A stretch of DNA of 64,000 nt from Pontibacter pamirensis (GCF_010015475.1 NZ_SSNI01000008.1:124001-188000); one strand, 5' to 3'. Numbered from the stretch's first letter, positions 32,892-42,537 are shown. Notes: a model not told the origin generated them from the letters alone. Numbers and translations are program-made.

Positions 32892-33366
32892 GTTGCATCG
32901 CTACTTCTTTTAGTAGTCTGTTATTCCATGACGGCAGTTTTACCTTTTCAGCCAGCTCTTCCTCCAGCACTTTTGCCCATGTCTCCAGGTATAGCACCAC
33001 GTCCTCCCGCCGGTTGTGCTGCAGGTATTTTCGGTTTTGTGGCAGGCCTTGTGTGATGGCAGGGTGGGACAGGCGCTCCAGGTGCTCCAAGTCCTGCCGT
33101 GTCAATCCGAAATCTGTCATCTGGTCTATAATCTCATCTAAAGGCAGGCCGCTCTGGGGGCAGTAGTCGCGTAACTGCTCCCGCCAATCACCATAGCGCC
33201 TCATCGCTGCGCCATGTATGTCACCTTTACTGTGCTTTGTGATAGTTTGCGCCAGGTGGCCGCAGTTGCAGCTTCCCATGTGGCCCCACTGGTACTTATC
33301 GCCCTGTGCGAGGCGCTGTGCTGTTTCCCGCAGCGCCTGTATGAGTTGGATGGATGCTCTTGCCAT
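32887..33366 (-). CDS. Conserved-looking hypothetical protein
   Basis: A 159-residue soluble protein that I do not recognise. It starts with an amphipathic helix (IQLIQALRETAQRLAQGDKY), then a short Cys/His cluster GSCNCGHLAQ that could bind a metal, then charged helical stretches and a basic C-terminus. The ORF overlaps the repeat at its 3' end by a few bases. It is transcribed alone, convergent with cysC. Its codon use resembles the neighbouring genes, which supports a real gene. Function unknown. Confidence 0.7.
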   Translation of the reverse strand: MARASIQLIQALRETAQRLAQGDKYQWGHMGSCNCGHLAQTITKHSKGDIHGAAMRRYGDWREQLRDYCPQSGLPLDEIIDQMTDFGLTRQDLEHLERLSHPAITQGLPQNRKYLQHNRREDVVLYLETWAKVLEEELAEKVKLPSWNNRLLKEVAMQP

Positions 33367-33533
33367 AGCTGTTTTAGTTTTCCTTTTGCCAATGTTCTAT
33401 AAAGCGCTAGGACTAACAAAATGTTTGTTCCGAATGTAAATGTTTTGCTCTGTGACATCTTTATATGACGTATTAATTAACTTATTGCTACATCTCAATG
33501 AGGTGAAACTTGTATATAAATCAAATAGCATAT

Positions 33534-33576
33534 AAAAAAAGGAGCCAGACAGCTTTTGAAAGCATTCTGACTCCTT
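33534..33576 (-). terminator. Intrinsic terminator after the RCC1 gene
   Basis: AAGGAG...CTCCTT and GCTTT/AAAGC pairs (33539-33576) form an imperfect stem. The A-run at 33534-33540 reads as a T-run on the minus strand. It lies 20 bases past the stop. Confidence 0.75.
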
Positions 33577-33595
33577 AGAATATGTCTTGGCAATC

Positions 33596-36500
33596 TTATC
33601 TAGTCAGAACAATTTTAAGGCTTTTAGCAAATGAAGGTGTTGTTAACCGAGTGATAAAAATGCCATCTCTCATACCCACACTCCTAAGTTCATACTCATA
33701 AAGTCTTTTCGCCTCGGCAGTACCGCTTGCGACTTTTTTAACCAGAACACCCTTCATGTCAAAGACCTCCAGCACATAGTTTTCCTCTCTTTCTAAAGAG
33801 AAGGCAATTGTTGCCCTGTCAGAGAAGGCTGTAGGATAACTGTATAAGCTTCCCTGTAGTTGCTCTTGTATTGCTGGAACTGCGGCAATAGCTGCGCCAA
33901 CTGTGGAAGCTTTTTTAACTTGATGAATCACTATAGATCCGCCACCCAGTACTGTAGAAGGAGCCACATTTAAGTCATAGTTCTCATCGACTTCAGTTCC
34001 GTCTGTGTTCATCAAGTTGTCATATACAAGCTTACCAGAAGCTTTCTCAGATATTTTAATCCGGAACTTATCGATGTTGCCTCCTCCGTTAATCTGCCCG
34101 TCTACTACCGAAATCATAAATTTATATGTGAATTCAGAACCCTCTATGCTGCCCTCACCTTTATAGGTGGCTTTACTTGTAGAGACTACCAGGGTTGCAG
34201 CAATATGGGTAGAACTCTTGAACCGAAGGCTTCCGTCGTTGAAATGAAAAACTGTATTGCCCTCAACAACTGTAGTAGATCCTTTTTTGTATTTAGAAAC
34301 AAAGCCGAAATTTGCTTTACCTTCCGGTGATGCTTCTCCGCCCCTGTACTCGCCGTTTTCATCTAAAGGTGTATAAGCCCCTGCAGGAGAATTTATCCAA
34401 CCCCCGCCAGTCACAAATCCTGCGCTTGGATCGTACACTGCCACGTATATTTCTTCGTACTTTGCCATGCAGCCTGGTATCCTTGAAACAACGCCCACCT
34501 TGTAGACTCTGGCTATATCACTAAGCCAACTTGTCGACATTTGAGTACCATTCGAGGATGTAGTAAATGCAACAGGCTCTTCACGTCCATCTGAATTATA
34601 TGTTACACTCCAGTAATATTCTACCCCAGACTCAGGGCTAACTATTTCGTAGGTTGTTGGCGTTGTTGTTCCCAGAGCGACAGTTGTGATGGGGGCTCCA
34701 CCGGAACTTCCTAAATTAAGTGCACCCAAGGAATTTATTGCTACTGACACAGGGGCTTTAGAAGAGCAAGATGAAACATTATCAGTCGCCTTTATCCAGT
34801 ATGTGCTGCTGAAGTTAACGGAAGAACTGGTCAGTTCACTGCTTTCAGTTAAATCAGGGTCACCGTTCCAAAATGTTAACTCCAGTCCTTCTGTGGAATT
34901 AGTGATAGTGCTTACAAGGTCAACTGCTCCAGGTGAGCAAACTGCTGCAGGATTCACAACATTAAGTGTAGGAGGTGTGATTGCTTTAACTTCAACAGCT
35001 GTTCTTGTACTTTCACAACCTGTATTGCTGTTATACACACTGATGTAATATTTTGTAGCTACACCTTCCTGTAAGTCTGAAAGGAAGAACTGATTATTTG
35101 GCACACCTGGTTGGGAGTCAGCAGGTGCTTCTGCAGTTTCACTTGTATACCATCGGTACGTATAGTTAATGTTTGTTAGTAAAGGGGCTGTAAGTGTTAC
35201 ATCTCCTGCTGAGCATCTTATTCCACCACTTACATCACTTACTAACAATGCTGCAGGCGGGGCACTAATAGTTAGTTGTTCCACTTGAGAAGCTGAACAT
35301 AAACCACCTCCTTGTGTAATTGTTAGTTTTACATCATAATTACCCGCTTGTGGGTAAGTGTGGGAGATGGACGCTCCTGAATAATCAGCGTCATTATCGG
35401 CTATACCGTCATTATCTGAGTCAACGTTTGTGTTAACGTCCCACTTGAAGGTTGCATCAGAGGCAACATTGGTACCACTTGCCACAAAACCTATAGCATT
35501 TCCTGTACATTTTTTTTGATCTGAAATAGTGATAACAGGCACAGGATCTAAACAGTTAACAGGAAACAGCACATGCACCTGCACAGGTATAGCAGATCCA
35601 TTTGGAGGGGAGGTATAAAACATATCGTCACCTAATTGCCCATAAGTTCCCTGCCCCCAAGCGAAAACTTTGTCGTCTGTACGAATAGCTATGGAGTGAT
35701 ACTCGCCAGCGGCAACAGCTTTCACACCTGACAACCCTTGCACTAATTCAGGCACGTGTGAATTATTATATGTTTCACGACTTAACTGCCCATACGTTCC
35801 CTGTCCCCATGCAAAAACTTTATCATCTGCGCTGATTGCCGTGGCATGATATCCACCGGCGGCAATAGCCTTTATTCCCGTCAGGCCCTGAACCTGCACA
35901 GGAATGGGTGAGTTAATATAGGTATCTAGGCCTATCTGGCCATACGCGCCCTGTCCCCAGGCAAAAACTTTACTTTCTGCGCTGATTGCCATAGAGAAAT
36001 AACCGCCGGCGGCAATAGCTTTTACACCTGTCAAGTTTTTCACCTGTACAGGAACAAAATAACTGGCAATTTCATTATTTCCTAACTGTCCATCCACCCC
36101 ATAACCCCATGCATAAACTTTATCGTCTGCGCCAAGTGCCATGGAGTGAAGAAAGCCGGCTGCAATAGCCTTCACACCCGTTAGGCCCTGAACCTGCACA
36201 GGAACAGATGAGCCATAATGAGGATTGGTAGGGTAAGCAGTGTTGTTTCCCAATTGCCCAAACGCTCCATGCCCCCAGGCATACACAATACCGTTCACAC
36301 CTATGGCCATAGAATGATACCCCCCGGCGGCTATAGCCGTTATACCAGTCAAGTCTTGCACCTGCACTGGAACAGATGAATCAGCAAAGCTACTATTACC
36401 TATCTGGCCATTTCCCCCATATCCCCATGCATATACGGTTCCGTCAGTGGCAAGCGCAAGTGTATGATAGGCCCCATTAGCTACACTTTTGATTTTTTTG

Positions 36501-36799
36501 CCAATAAGTTCACCAACAGCTGATACATCTATAGGTATTTTTGTGCTCCCAGTAGCGGTACCATTTCCTAACTGCCCTTTCGCGTTTCTCCCCCAGGTAT
36601 AAAGAGTGCCATTAATAGAGATAGCGGAGGCGTGAATAGATGTAGCTCCAGTACCTAAAGATTGAGCCTGTACAAAAACACTTGTACACCCTAACAACAT
36701 TATGCCTAGCCAAGTGCATACTCTAACGGATGTCATGAAGTGAGACATCCAAGCTTGGTACCATGGTTTATCTTTTTTTATTGTATATGTAGAAGTCAT
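33596..36799 (-). CDS. Secreted RCC1-propeller, PKD and Ig-like protein with T9SS C-terminal signal
   Basis: A 1067-residue secreted protein. A signal peptide lies at about 22-46 (ending FVQAQ). Seven RCC1-type repeats (about 55-420) each carry a KVFAWGQGTYGQLG-like turn with the refrain LTGVKAIAAGGYHSMAI. A PKD-like domain (about 425-515) and Ig-like segments follow. A GGGWINSPAGAY ... GKANFGFVSKYKKG domain covers about 795-960. The end (about 985-1067) is a type IX secretion sorting domain (SYPTAFSDRATIAF to SLKIVLTR). It should be exported and attached to or released from the surface. It follows a small exported protein gene by 25 bases, so they are an operon. Confidence 0.9.
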   Translation of the reverse strand: MTSTYTIKKDKPWYQAWMSHFMTSVRVCTWLGIMLLGCTSVFVQAQSLGTGATSIHASAISINGTLYTWGRNAKGQLGNGTATGSTKIPIDVSAVGELIGKKIKSVANGAYHTLALATDGTVYAWGYGGNGQIGNSSFADSSVPVQVQDLTGITAIAAGGYHSMAIGVNGIVYAWGHGAFGQLGNNTAYPTNPHYGSSVPVQVQGLTGVKAIAAGFLHSMALGADDKVYAWGYGVDGQLGNNEIASYFVPVQVKNLTGVKAIAAGGYFSMAISAESKVFAWGQGAYGQIGLDTYINSPIPVQVQGLTGIKAIAAGGYHATAISADDKVFAWGQGTYGQLSRETYNNSHVPELVQGLSGVKAVAAGEYHSIAIRTDDKVFAWGQGTYGQLGDDMFYTSPPNGSAIPVQVHVLFPVNCLDPVPVITISDQKKCTGNAIGFVASGTNVASDATFKWDVNTNVDSDNDGIADNDADYSGASISHTYPQAGNYDVKLTITQGGGLCSASQVEQLTISAPPAALLVSDVSGGIRCSAGDVTLTAPLLTNINYTYRWYTSETAEAPADSQPGVPNNQFFLSDLQEGVATKYYISVYNSNTGCESTRTAVEVKAITPPTLNVVNPAAVCSPGAVDLVSTITNSTEGLELTFWNGDPDLTESSELTSSSVNFSSTYWIKATDNVSSCSSKAPVSVAINSLGALNLGSSGGAPITTVALGTTTPTTYEIVSPESGVEYYWSVTYNSDGREEPVAFTTSSNGTQMSTSWLSDIARVYKVGVVSRIPGCMAKYEEIYVAVYDPSAGFVTGGGWINSPAGAYTPLDENGEYRGGEASPEGKANFGFVSKYKKGSTTVVEGNTVFHFNDGSLRFKSSTHIAATLVVSTSKATYKGEGSIEGSEFTYKFMISVVDGQINGGGNIDKFRIKISEKASGKLVYDNLMNTDGTEVDENYDLNVAPSTVLGGGSIVIHQVKKASTVGAAIAAVPAIQEQLQGSLYSYPTAFSDRATIAFSLEREENYVLEVFDMKGVLVKKVASGTAEAKRLYEYELRSVGMRDGIFITRLTTPSFAKSLKIVLTR

Positions 36800-36824
36800 A
36801 AAAAGATGCTTTATATGAAGATAT

Positions 36825-37256
36825 TTATTCAGTTGGACTCAATGTGGCAGTGATTACAAGCTGTGACAGAACAGTGTCTACACCTGGCATTGGAATTGAC
36901 ATATGTGGTTCTGGCATGCTACAAGAAGCTACTTTTTCGCCGCCTCCCTCCAATGGCATCAGTATTCCCGGAAATAGCAGTTTACCATTACTTGTTTCTA
37001 TCTCAAGCTGCCATTGCCCTGTTACTCTGTGAGAGCTTCCGTTAAGTATCCGCAGAAAAATTACCTGGTGCCCATTGCAGCTAGCTACCTGGTAATAAAA
37101 ACTGACGCCATCTACATCTTTTATCAATGTCCAATCTAAAGCAGATTTAGTATCTGCCCTTACTGCTGAATTAGCAAACAGGAAGGAAAGAATAAAGAAA
37201 AATGCAAAGCGAGATAGCTTTTCTTTTGATCGTGTAATTACTTTTTCTATTAGCAT
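36825..37256 (-). CDS. Small exported hypothetical protein, partner of the RCC1 protein
   Basis: A 143-residue protein with a signal peptide at about 15-34 (FAFFFILSFLFANSAVRA). The mature part is a small beta-rich domain with YYQVASCNGHQVIFLRI and KVASCSMPEPH, where two cysteines (CNGH and ASCS) may form a disulfide. I do not recognise a family. It starts the operon and ends 25 bases before the RCC1 gene, so the two are probably made together. An accessory or adhesion role is only a guess from that position. Confidence 0.7.
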   Translation of the reverse strand: MLIEKVITRSKEKLSRFAFFFILSFLFANSAVRADTKSALDWTLIKDVDGVSFYYQVASCNGHQVIFLRILNGSSHRVTGQWQLEIETSNGKLLFPGILMPLEGGGEKVASCSMPEPHMSIPMPGVDTVLSQLVITATLSPTE

Positions 37257-37627
37257 ATTATTATAGGATAATTTGTGGATTTTCTTACATTGTAAAAGCC
37301 GTAGCGATAAATTGTAAAGGGTAAAGCGTGTACTAAATATTTAAATATTAAATAAAATTAATAAAAATATACTAATTAAAATGCTTATAAAAATTACAGT
37401 TTAAATTGTGTGCACCAGTGTTAAACTTAGAAACAAATTTTATAGATATATCTATTCTCCTGCCACAGCAGTGTTACATAGACAACTCAGTAATTAAGTT
37501 ATTAGTTATTAACTATATATACCTTTTATGCCTTTCAGTTTAAGTCTTATAAGCCAGGAATAAAATCATTAAAAACTTATACAAAATCTATAAGATATAA
37601 TTACAACAGTACATAAAATTTATTGTT

Positions 37628-37654
37628 ATATTAAGATACATTGTATCTTAATAT
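37628..37654. promoter_or_regulatory. 27-bp perfect palindrome (operator candidate)
   Basis: Two arms, ATATTAAGATACA (37628-37640) and its exact complement TGTATCTTAATAT (37642-37654), flank a single base. It is AT-rich and not a terminator. Two bases downstream is a TAnnTTTG promoter element, so a bound regulator would cover the -33 region. It lies about 565 bases upstream of the first polysaccharide gene. Confidence 0.6.
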
Positions 37655-37656
37655 TA

Positions 37657-37664
37657 TATTTTTG
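37657..37664 (+). promoter_or_regulatory. TAnnTTTG -7 element facing the polysaccharide locus
   Basis: TATTTTTG matches the Bacteroidota -7 consensus exactly. The only -33-like TTG close by is inside the palindrome and spaced at 14 bases, which is short. A promoter here would give a leader of about 550 bases to the DUF481 gene. Confidence 0.4.
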
Positions 37665-38218
37665 AATAATTTTAGTATATATAGCTCTTTTCTGGGTGAA
37701 TCTCATTAAAGTTATAGTCTAAGTAAGCCTAAAAATAGAAGGTGACGTTACTGAGAAAAACTGCTCTATTATTTTAATTAAAAAATATATTATACTTGCC
37801 CCAAGTACACTGGTGAAAAAGGATTATGTGCTGATTGTCTATTCTTTAGATTAAAATACTAGAGCGATACAAGCTATGATGTGATGTGCTCTATTTTAAT
37901 AGTACTGTTTTTTTTTTATAATTCAAGAGGTAGGTGAACTGCCTAATTTTTTACAAGGGTTAGATAGCCACTCACGGAACTTTAACGAAGTGAATCTCTC
38001 ATTTTTGATTAGATTTGCTGCTGCGGAAGTTGTGTTAGAATATGGATCGGAATATGCTCTCTCAATTCAAATGGACTTTTTTGTAAAGCACTAGAACAAG
38101 CAGGCATGCGGAATACATGTACAAAACAGCAAGGGGGTCAGTTAAAGATGCACATTCTTGTGACCGGCATTAAATTATCTAGACTCACATATTGAATAAA
38201 AAACTTGATTACCCCATA

Positions 38219-39052
38219 ATGTCACTTTTACTTGAAATACGTTATTTCCTTATCTTATTTATTTCAATTGTATTTCTCGTACCGCATGCAGATGCTCAGA
38301 TACTTAACATAGAGCGTTCGAGGGTGCAGCGTGACACTGCTAACTACTTTACGGGCAAGGCGGGGCTGAACTTTTCTATGTTTAACCGCAACGCGGGCAA
38401 AGACAACCCTAATAACTACCTGCAGCTTACTTTTGATGGCAACGTGGCCTTTATTTCAGCAAGGCATAGTTACCTGTTGCTAAATTACTACAACTACCTG
38501 CTGGTAAACTACGACTCAAAAGCTTTGCGCAATACCGTTGCCAGTACAGGCTATTCGCATTTTAGGACTAACTTTTATTTTGAGGAGCCTTTGTCTTATG
38601 AGTTGTTTGCGCAGGTGCAGACAGACCAGGCAAGGGGACTGGAGCTACGTGCGCTGGCAGGAGGGGGAATTCGTTACCGGCTGCTTCGAACTAATAACTC
38701 CACTATATATGTTGGCACAGGTGTCATGCACGAGCACGAGGAGTGGGAACATCCCGGGGAAGAGGCGAATATCATTGTCTCTGACCTGCTGAAATCTACG
38801 AATTACGTGAGCCTGAAGACGAAACTGAATGAGTATGTGAGCACGGAAGGGATTATTTATTACCAGGTGGGCTATGCCGACGTGATAGAGAAATTCCGGA
38901 ACCGGGTGAGTGGGGATGTGACGCTGCTGGTGAAACTGACGAACCGGCTGAACCTGCGCACTAATTTTAACTGTGTCTATGAAGATGAGCCAATTGTACC
39001 CATTACGAACTTCGTTTACAGCATCTCAAATGGGGTGGAGGTGAAGTTCTGA
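38219..39052 (+). CDS. DUF481 outer membrane protein
   Basis: A 277-residue protein from the ATG at 38219; a TTG 27 bases earlier would extend it without cause. The signal peptide (1-27) ends AHADAQ-like. The mature part is beta-rich and fits the DUF481 porin-like barrel: LQLTFDGNVAF, RHSYLLLNYYNYLLVN, EEPLSYELFAQVQTDQAR, LALAGGGIRYRLL and a C-terminal NGVEVKF, whose terminal phenylalanine is typical of outer membrane barrels. It stands at the head of the polysaccharide locus, 132 bases ahead of the wza-type gene. A role in the outer membrane is likely; a link to export is only inferred. Confidence 0.8.
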   Translation: MSLLLEIRYFLILFISIVFLVPHADAQILNIERSRVQRDTANYFTGKAGLNFSMFNRNAGKDNPNNYLQLTFDGNVAFISARHSYLLLNYYNYLLVNYDSKALRNTVASTGYSHFRTNFYFEEPLSYELFAQVQTDQARGLELRALAGGGIRYRLLRTNNSTIYVGTGVMHEHEEWEHPGEEANIIVSDLLKSTNYVSLKTKLNEYVSTEGIIYYQVGYADVIEKFRNRVSGDVTLLVKLTNRLNLRTNFNCVYEDEPIVPITNFVYSISNGVEVKF

Positions 39053-39184
39053 AAAATGTTATAGTTTATTTTTCGGCTAAAGCAGTGGCTGAGACATTAT
39101 TTGCTTAATTTAGCCAATTGAAGAGAAAGGATAGCGTATTCTCGCTACTTTGATCATATATGAGATTACGTGTACACAATTAAT

Positions 39185-39961
39185 ATGCGCAACACCCTTA
39201 CTGCTCTTTGGATTACGCTCGGAATATTGCTATTTTCCGCTTGCGTTCCTCAGAAAAAGCTGCTATTGTTGCAGGAGAACCCGCCTGCCGGAAACCAGCA
39301 TAATGCAGATGAACTGCTTCGGACAATAGACCTGAAGCTTCCTGTGTATACGCTGAAAAAAGGAGATGTGTTGTCTATTAATGTTAAAAGCACAACGCCA
39401 GCGGAATTTAATTTTCTAAGTACAGTCGCGGCTGGTGCAGGAGACCCTGTTTTGAGCGGCTATACCATAGATGCAGAAGGAAATATACTCCTACCTGTTA
39501 TCGGTAAAGTCAATCTTGGTGGTTTGACAGTGTCGGAAGCCAGAGAGAAAATAACAGAAAATCTACTACCGCATCTGTCTAACCCTACAGTTACTGTGCG
39601 CCTATTGACCTTCAAATATACCATATTAGGTGAGGTTAGTGGGCAGGGCCAGTATACTACCTATCAGGATAACATTAATATTATGGAAGCTATTGCTACA
39701 GCAGGTGGCTTTAGCCCCTATTCTAACCGTGGGCGCATCAGATTGGTACGTTATGAAAATGGTCAGGCAAAACTTTACACACTCAATTTGTTAGCAGACA
39801 ACACTTTGGCTGCTTCTAATTTTTTCCTGCAGCCTAACGACATGATAGTTGTAGATCCCCTTCCTGCCAAATTTGTACGTGAGAATATTGTTGCAAATGT
39901 TGGTTTGACCCTAGGACTTGTTTCTACTATGTTTTTTCTGATTGATAGACTTACAAGATAA
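39185..39961 (+). CDS. Wza-type polysaccharide export lipoprotein
   Basis: A 258-residue protein from the ATG at 39185; an earlier GTG (39170) opens the frame but breaks the signal peptide. The lipobox is FSAC. The polysaccharide-export domain reads YTLKKGDVLSINVKSTTP, then two SLBB-type strands (YTIDAEGNILLPVIGKVNLG, TILGEVSGQGQYT and NIMEAIATAGGF). A hydrophobic C-terminus (NVGLTLGLVSTMFFLI) replaces the usual outer-membrane helix. It should form the outer membrane channel for the polysaccharide. The tyrosine autokinase gene starts 24 bases later. Confidence 0.93.
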   Translation: MRNTLTALWITLGILLFSACVPQKKLLLLQENPPAGNQHNADELLRTIDLKLPVYTLKKGDVLSINVKSTTPAEFNFLSTVAAGAGDPVLSGYTIDAEGNILLPVIGKVNLGGLTVSEAREKITENLLPHLSNPTVTVRLLTFKYTILGEVSGQGQYTTYQDNINIMEAIATAGGFSPYSNRGRIRLVRYENGQAKLYTLNLLADNTLAASNFFLQPNDMIVVDPLPAKFVRENIVANVGLTLGLVSTMFFLIDRLTR

Positions 39962-39984
39962 TATTACCTAATTCAATTTTTCTA

Positions 39985-42381
39985 TTGGAAACAAAGAAAC
40001 TATTACAACAGGACACAGGGCTGGATATCAAAAGGCTCTTACAGTTAGCAGTATCTAAATGGTACCTGTTTTTAGCTTCTATCGCTATTGCAATTGCGCT
40101 TGCTGTTGTTGTCAACCGTTATACTGTGCCGTTATTTGAGGTACAATCTGCTGTTATGATCAATAAACCCGCAGATAACGGCGCATCTGCAGCAGCACTA
40201 TTATATGGTTCTGAAGTTTTTCGTGGGGCACAGAGCTTAACGAATGAGACTATTCTTCTTAAAACGAAATTTCTAGCCTATCAAACTTTAAAAAAATTAA
40301 ATTTTGAGGTAAGCTATTACCAACAGGGTAATATCAAATTAACAGAAGTATATAAAGATAAATCGCCTGTACAGGTAATAGTAGATACTGCTTTCAACAA
40401 CATTCCCTACAATGTGCTTTTCAAAGTGAATTTTTTAGAAGGTGACAAGTATGCTCTTACTTCTGAAAACCTAACATGGAATACCTTTTTATCCGGGAAA
40501 GAATTTTTTTCAGGACAAGAGAATGTAGTTGAAGGTTTTAGATTTTCAGTGATTATAAAAAGTGAAAACACCTCTTCTATTCCTAATGAAGTTTTATTTA
40601 AAATTAATAGCCTGGAGGAGCTTGCCTACCAGTATGCTGGTTTATTAGATGTGTCTCCTTATCCTGGAGGTGCTTCTGCTCTTGTTTTGAAGTTAGGTGG
40701 TCCTACCCCTGAAAAAGACAAAGACTTTTTGAATGCGCACATGCTCACCTACAGGGAAAATAACCTGGAGATCAAGAACACAAATGCTACCAATACCTTA
40801 CAGTTTATTGATGACCAGCTGCAGCAGATAAGTGATTCGCTCTACTTTATAGAAAGCCGCATTGAGGCTTTCCAGAAGAAGAATGAAACAATGAATATCA
40901 GTGTGGAAGGGACTAAAATTGCGTCAGAACTTAAGGCTTTAGAAACCGAGAAGGCCTCATTGCAGATGAGCCTGAAATATATTGATTATTTGAAGGGGTA
41001 TTTACAAAATGGGAGGGAAATGGATGAAGTAGTTGTACCGGCCATAGTTGGTGTTTCTGATCCTATACTTAATGCCCTAGTAAATAAATTAGTTGCTAAA
41101 CAATCAGAAATTAAGATACTTTCGCAAAACGAGAACATCCAAAATCCTATTATAGCCAGCCAGCTAAAAGTGTATACGCAGGAGCTAAATAATATCCGTG
41201 ACAACCTGATGGAGAGTATCTCTAATATTGTTGCCACTAATAATATAGCTTTGATTGAACTCAACAGGCGTATCAGTTCTGCTTCCGGTGCCTTGGAAAG
41301 GTTACCTGCTGCTGAGCGACAACTCATTAATGTACAAAGACTTTACGGGCTCAGCGAAAACCTTTATGTGATGCTGATGGAAAAAAGAGCCGAAGCAGGT
41401 ATTGCCAAGGCTGCAAGCACTTCGGACGTTACCATTTTAAGTGAAGCTTATGTGTCAGGACAAACAGCACCAACTTCGTCTAAGAACTTTGTGCTTGCTA
41501 TTTTCATCGGTTTAGCTTTACCATTCGCTTTTATTTTTGCGAAAGATTTCTTCAACAATAAAATAAGTACAGTAGATGATCTTTCCCGCCTTACCACGCT
41601 GCCTTTGCTGGGCCTGGTGGGCCATAATAAAAAGCAGGGCTTTAATTTAATACATCAGAATTCGCGCTCTGCTTTAGCAGAGGCCTTCAGAACAGTACGT
41701 TCAAACCTTCGGTTTATGGTTGGTGCAGGTGACCAGGTACAAGGGAAGATTTTTGTTATTACCTCCTCTATAAGTGGAGAAGGCAAAACTTTCTCTGCCA
41801 AAAACCTGGCATATATTTTTGCTATCTCCGGAGAGCGGACACTTCTCATCAACGCAGATATGCGAAAGCCAAATAATAATACTGAATTCGGGGTTAACAG
41901 TAACCTTGGCCTCAGCAATTTTCTGGCTGGATATGCTGCTTTAGAAGATGTTATTCATTATACAGTACAAGACAACCTGCACATTCTTCCTTCCGGGGAT
42001 ATACCGCCTAACCCATCTGAACTCCTGCTCAATAAACGTATGGAGGGGTTGTTACAGGAAATCAAACAACGATATGATTACATCATCATGGATACACCAC
42101 CAGTTGGTATCCTATCCGATGGCCAGGAATTGATGCAAATAGCGGATGCTAATATTTATATGGTTCGGCACGATTATACGCTCAAATCTTTCATAACGAA
42201 CATTCAGCAACAGTATGAGTCAGGTAAAATCAGGAATACGGCTATACTATTCAATGATGTAGATTTCGATAAATTAAATAATGGCTATGGTTATGGCTAC
42301 GGTTATGGCTACGGGTATTATGCCGAAGACCAGGAGCAAAAAAAGAAGTGGTGGAGAAGAGTGCCGATGCTGAATGACTGA
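39985..42381 (+). CDS. Wzc-type polysaccharide co-polymerase with BY-kinase domain
   Basis: A 798-residue single-chain PCP-2a protein. The start is probably the TTG at 39985; no ATG is nearby. The N-terminal Wzz domain has a first membrane helix (about 23-45), coiled-coil segments and a second helix near 503-525. The kinase has Walker A SSISGEGKT (about 594-602), Walker A' INADMRKP and the later DTPPVG. The C-terminus has a tyrosine-rich run of YG pairs (about 765-780), which is the expected autophosphorylation cluster. It controls chain length and export, with Wza. Confidence 0.94.
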   Translation: METKKLLQQDTGLDIKRLLQLAVSKWYLFLASIAIAIALAVVVNRYTVPLFEVQSAVMINKPADNGASAAALLYGSEVFRGAQSLTNETILLKTKFLAYQTLKKLNFEVSYYQQGNIKLTEVYKDKSPVQVIVDTAFNNIPYNVLFKVNFLEGDKYALTSENLTWNTFLSGKEFFSGQENVVEGFRFSVIIKSENTSSIPNEVLFKINSLEELAYQYAGLLDVSPYPGGASALVLKLGGPTPEKDKDFLNAHMLTYRENNLEIKNTNATNTLQFIDDQLQQISDSLYFIESRIEAFQKKNETMNISVEGTKIASELKALETEKASLQMSLKYIDYLKGYLQNGREMDEVVVPAIVGVSDPILNALVNKLVAKQSEIKILSQNENIQNPIIASQLKVYTQELNNIRDNLMESISNIVATNNIALIELNRRISSASGALERLPAAERQLINVQRLYGLSENLYVMLMEKRAEAGIAKAASTSDVTILSEAYVSGQTAPTSSKNFVLAIFIGLALPFAFIFAKDFFNNKISTVDDLSRLTTLPLLGLVGHNKKQGFNLIHQNSRSALAEAFRTVRSNLRFMVGAGDQVQGKIFVITSSISGEGKTFSAKNLAYIFAISGERTLLINADMRKPNNNTEFGVNSNLGLSNFLAGYAALEDVIHYTVQDNLHILPSGDIPPNPSELLLNKRMEGLLQEIKQRYDYIIMDTPPVGILSDGQELMQIADANIYMVRHDYTLKSFITNIQQQYESGKIRNTAILFNDVDFDKLNNGYGYGYGYGYGYYAEDQEQKKKWWRRVPMLND

Positions 42382-42517
42382 GGTAATGTGTTTTGGTAAG
42401 TGTATAATTGTTTTACCCTTATAAGAAGAACTTATTGCTTCTACAGAATTGTATTAAAATAGATACCCCCCGTTGCCAGTTCTCACCAAATTCTTTTAAA
42501 AAAGTCTCAAGAAACAA

Positions 42518-42537
42518 CTTTACACTTTCGTGTAAAG
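42518..42537. other. Small stem-loop between wzc-type gene and fucose synthase
   Basis: CTTTACAC and GTGTAAAG pair around TTTC, followed by GGTCTTATTATTTTT. It could be a weak terminator or RNA-stability element for the upstream part of the locus. Confidence 0.4.

Larger units (their letters stand above)
37257..38218. other. Long AT-rich region upstream of the polysaccharide locus
   Basis: About 960 bases. It contains a 27-bp perfect palindrome with an adjacent promoter element (37628-37664). Open frame 37903-38094 reads SRNFNEVNLSFLIRFAAAEV on the plus strand without a start codon, so it may be a gene remnant. The end of the region (38150-38166) reads MHILVTGI, like the start of a nucleotide-sugar epimerase, and then stops. 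Neither remnant is called as a gene. Confidence 0.5.

Noticed and set aside
37628..37654. Reading the 27-bp palindrome as an intrinsic terminator
   Set aside because: The stem is AT-rich and no GC-rich stem plus T-run is present, so a regulatory site is the better reading.
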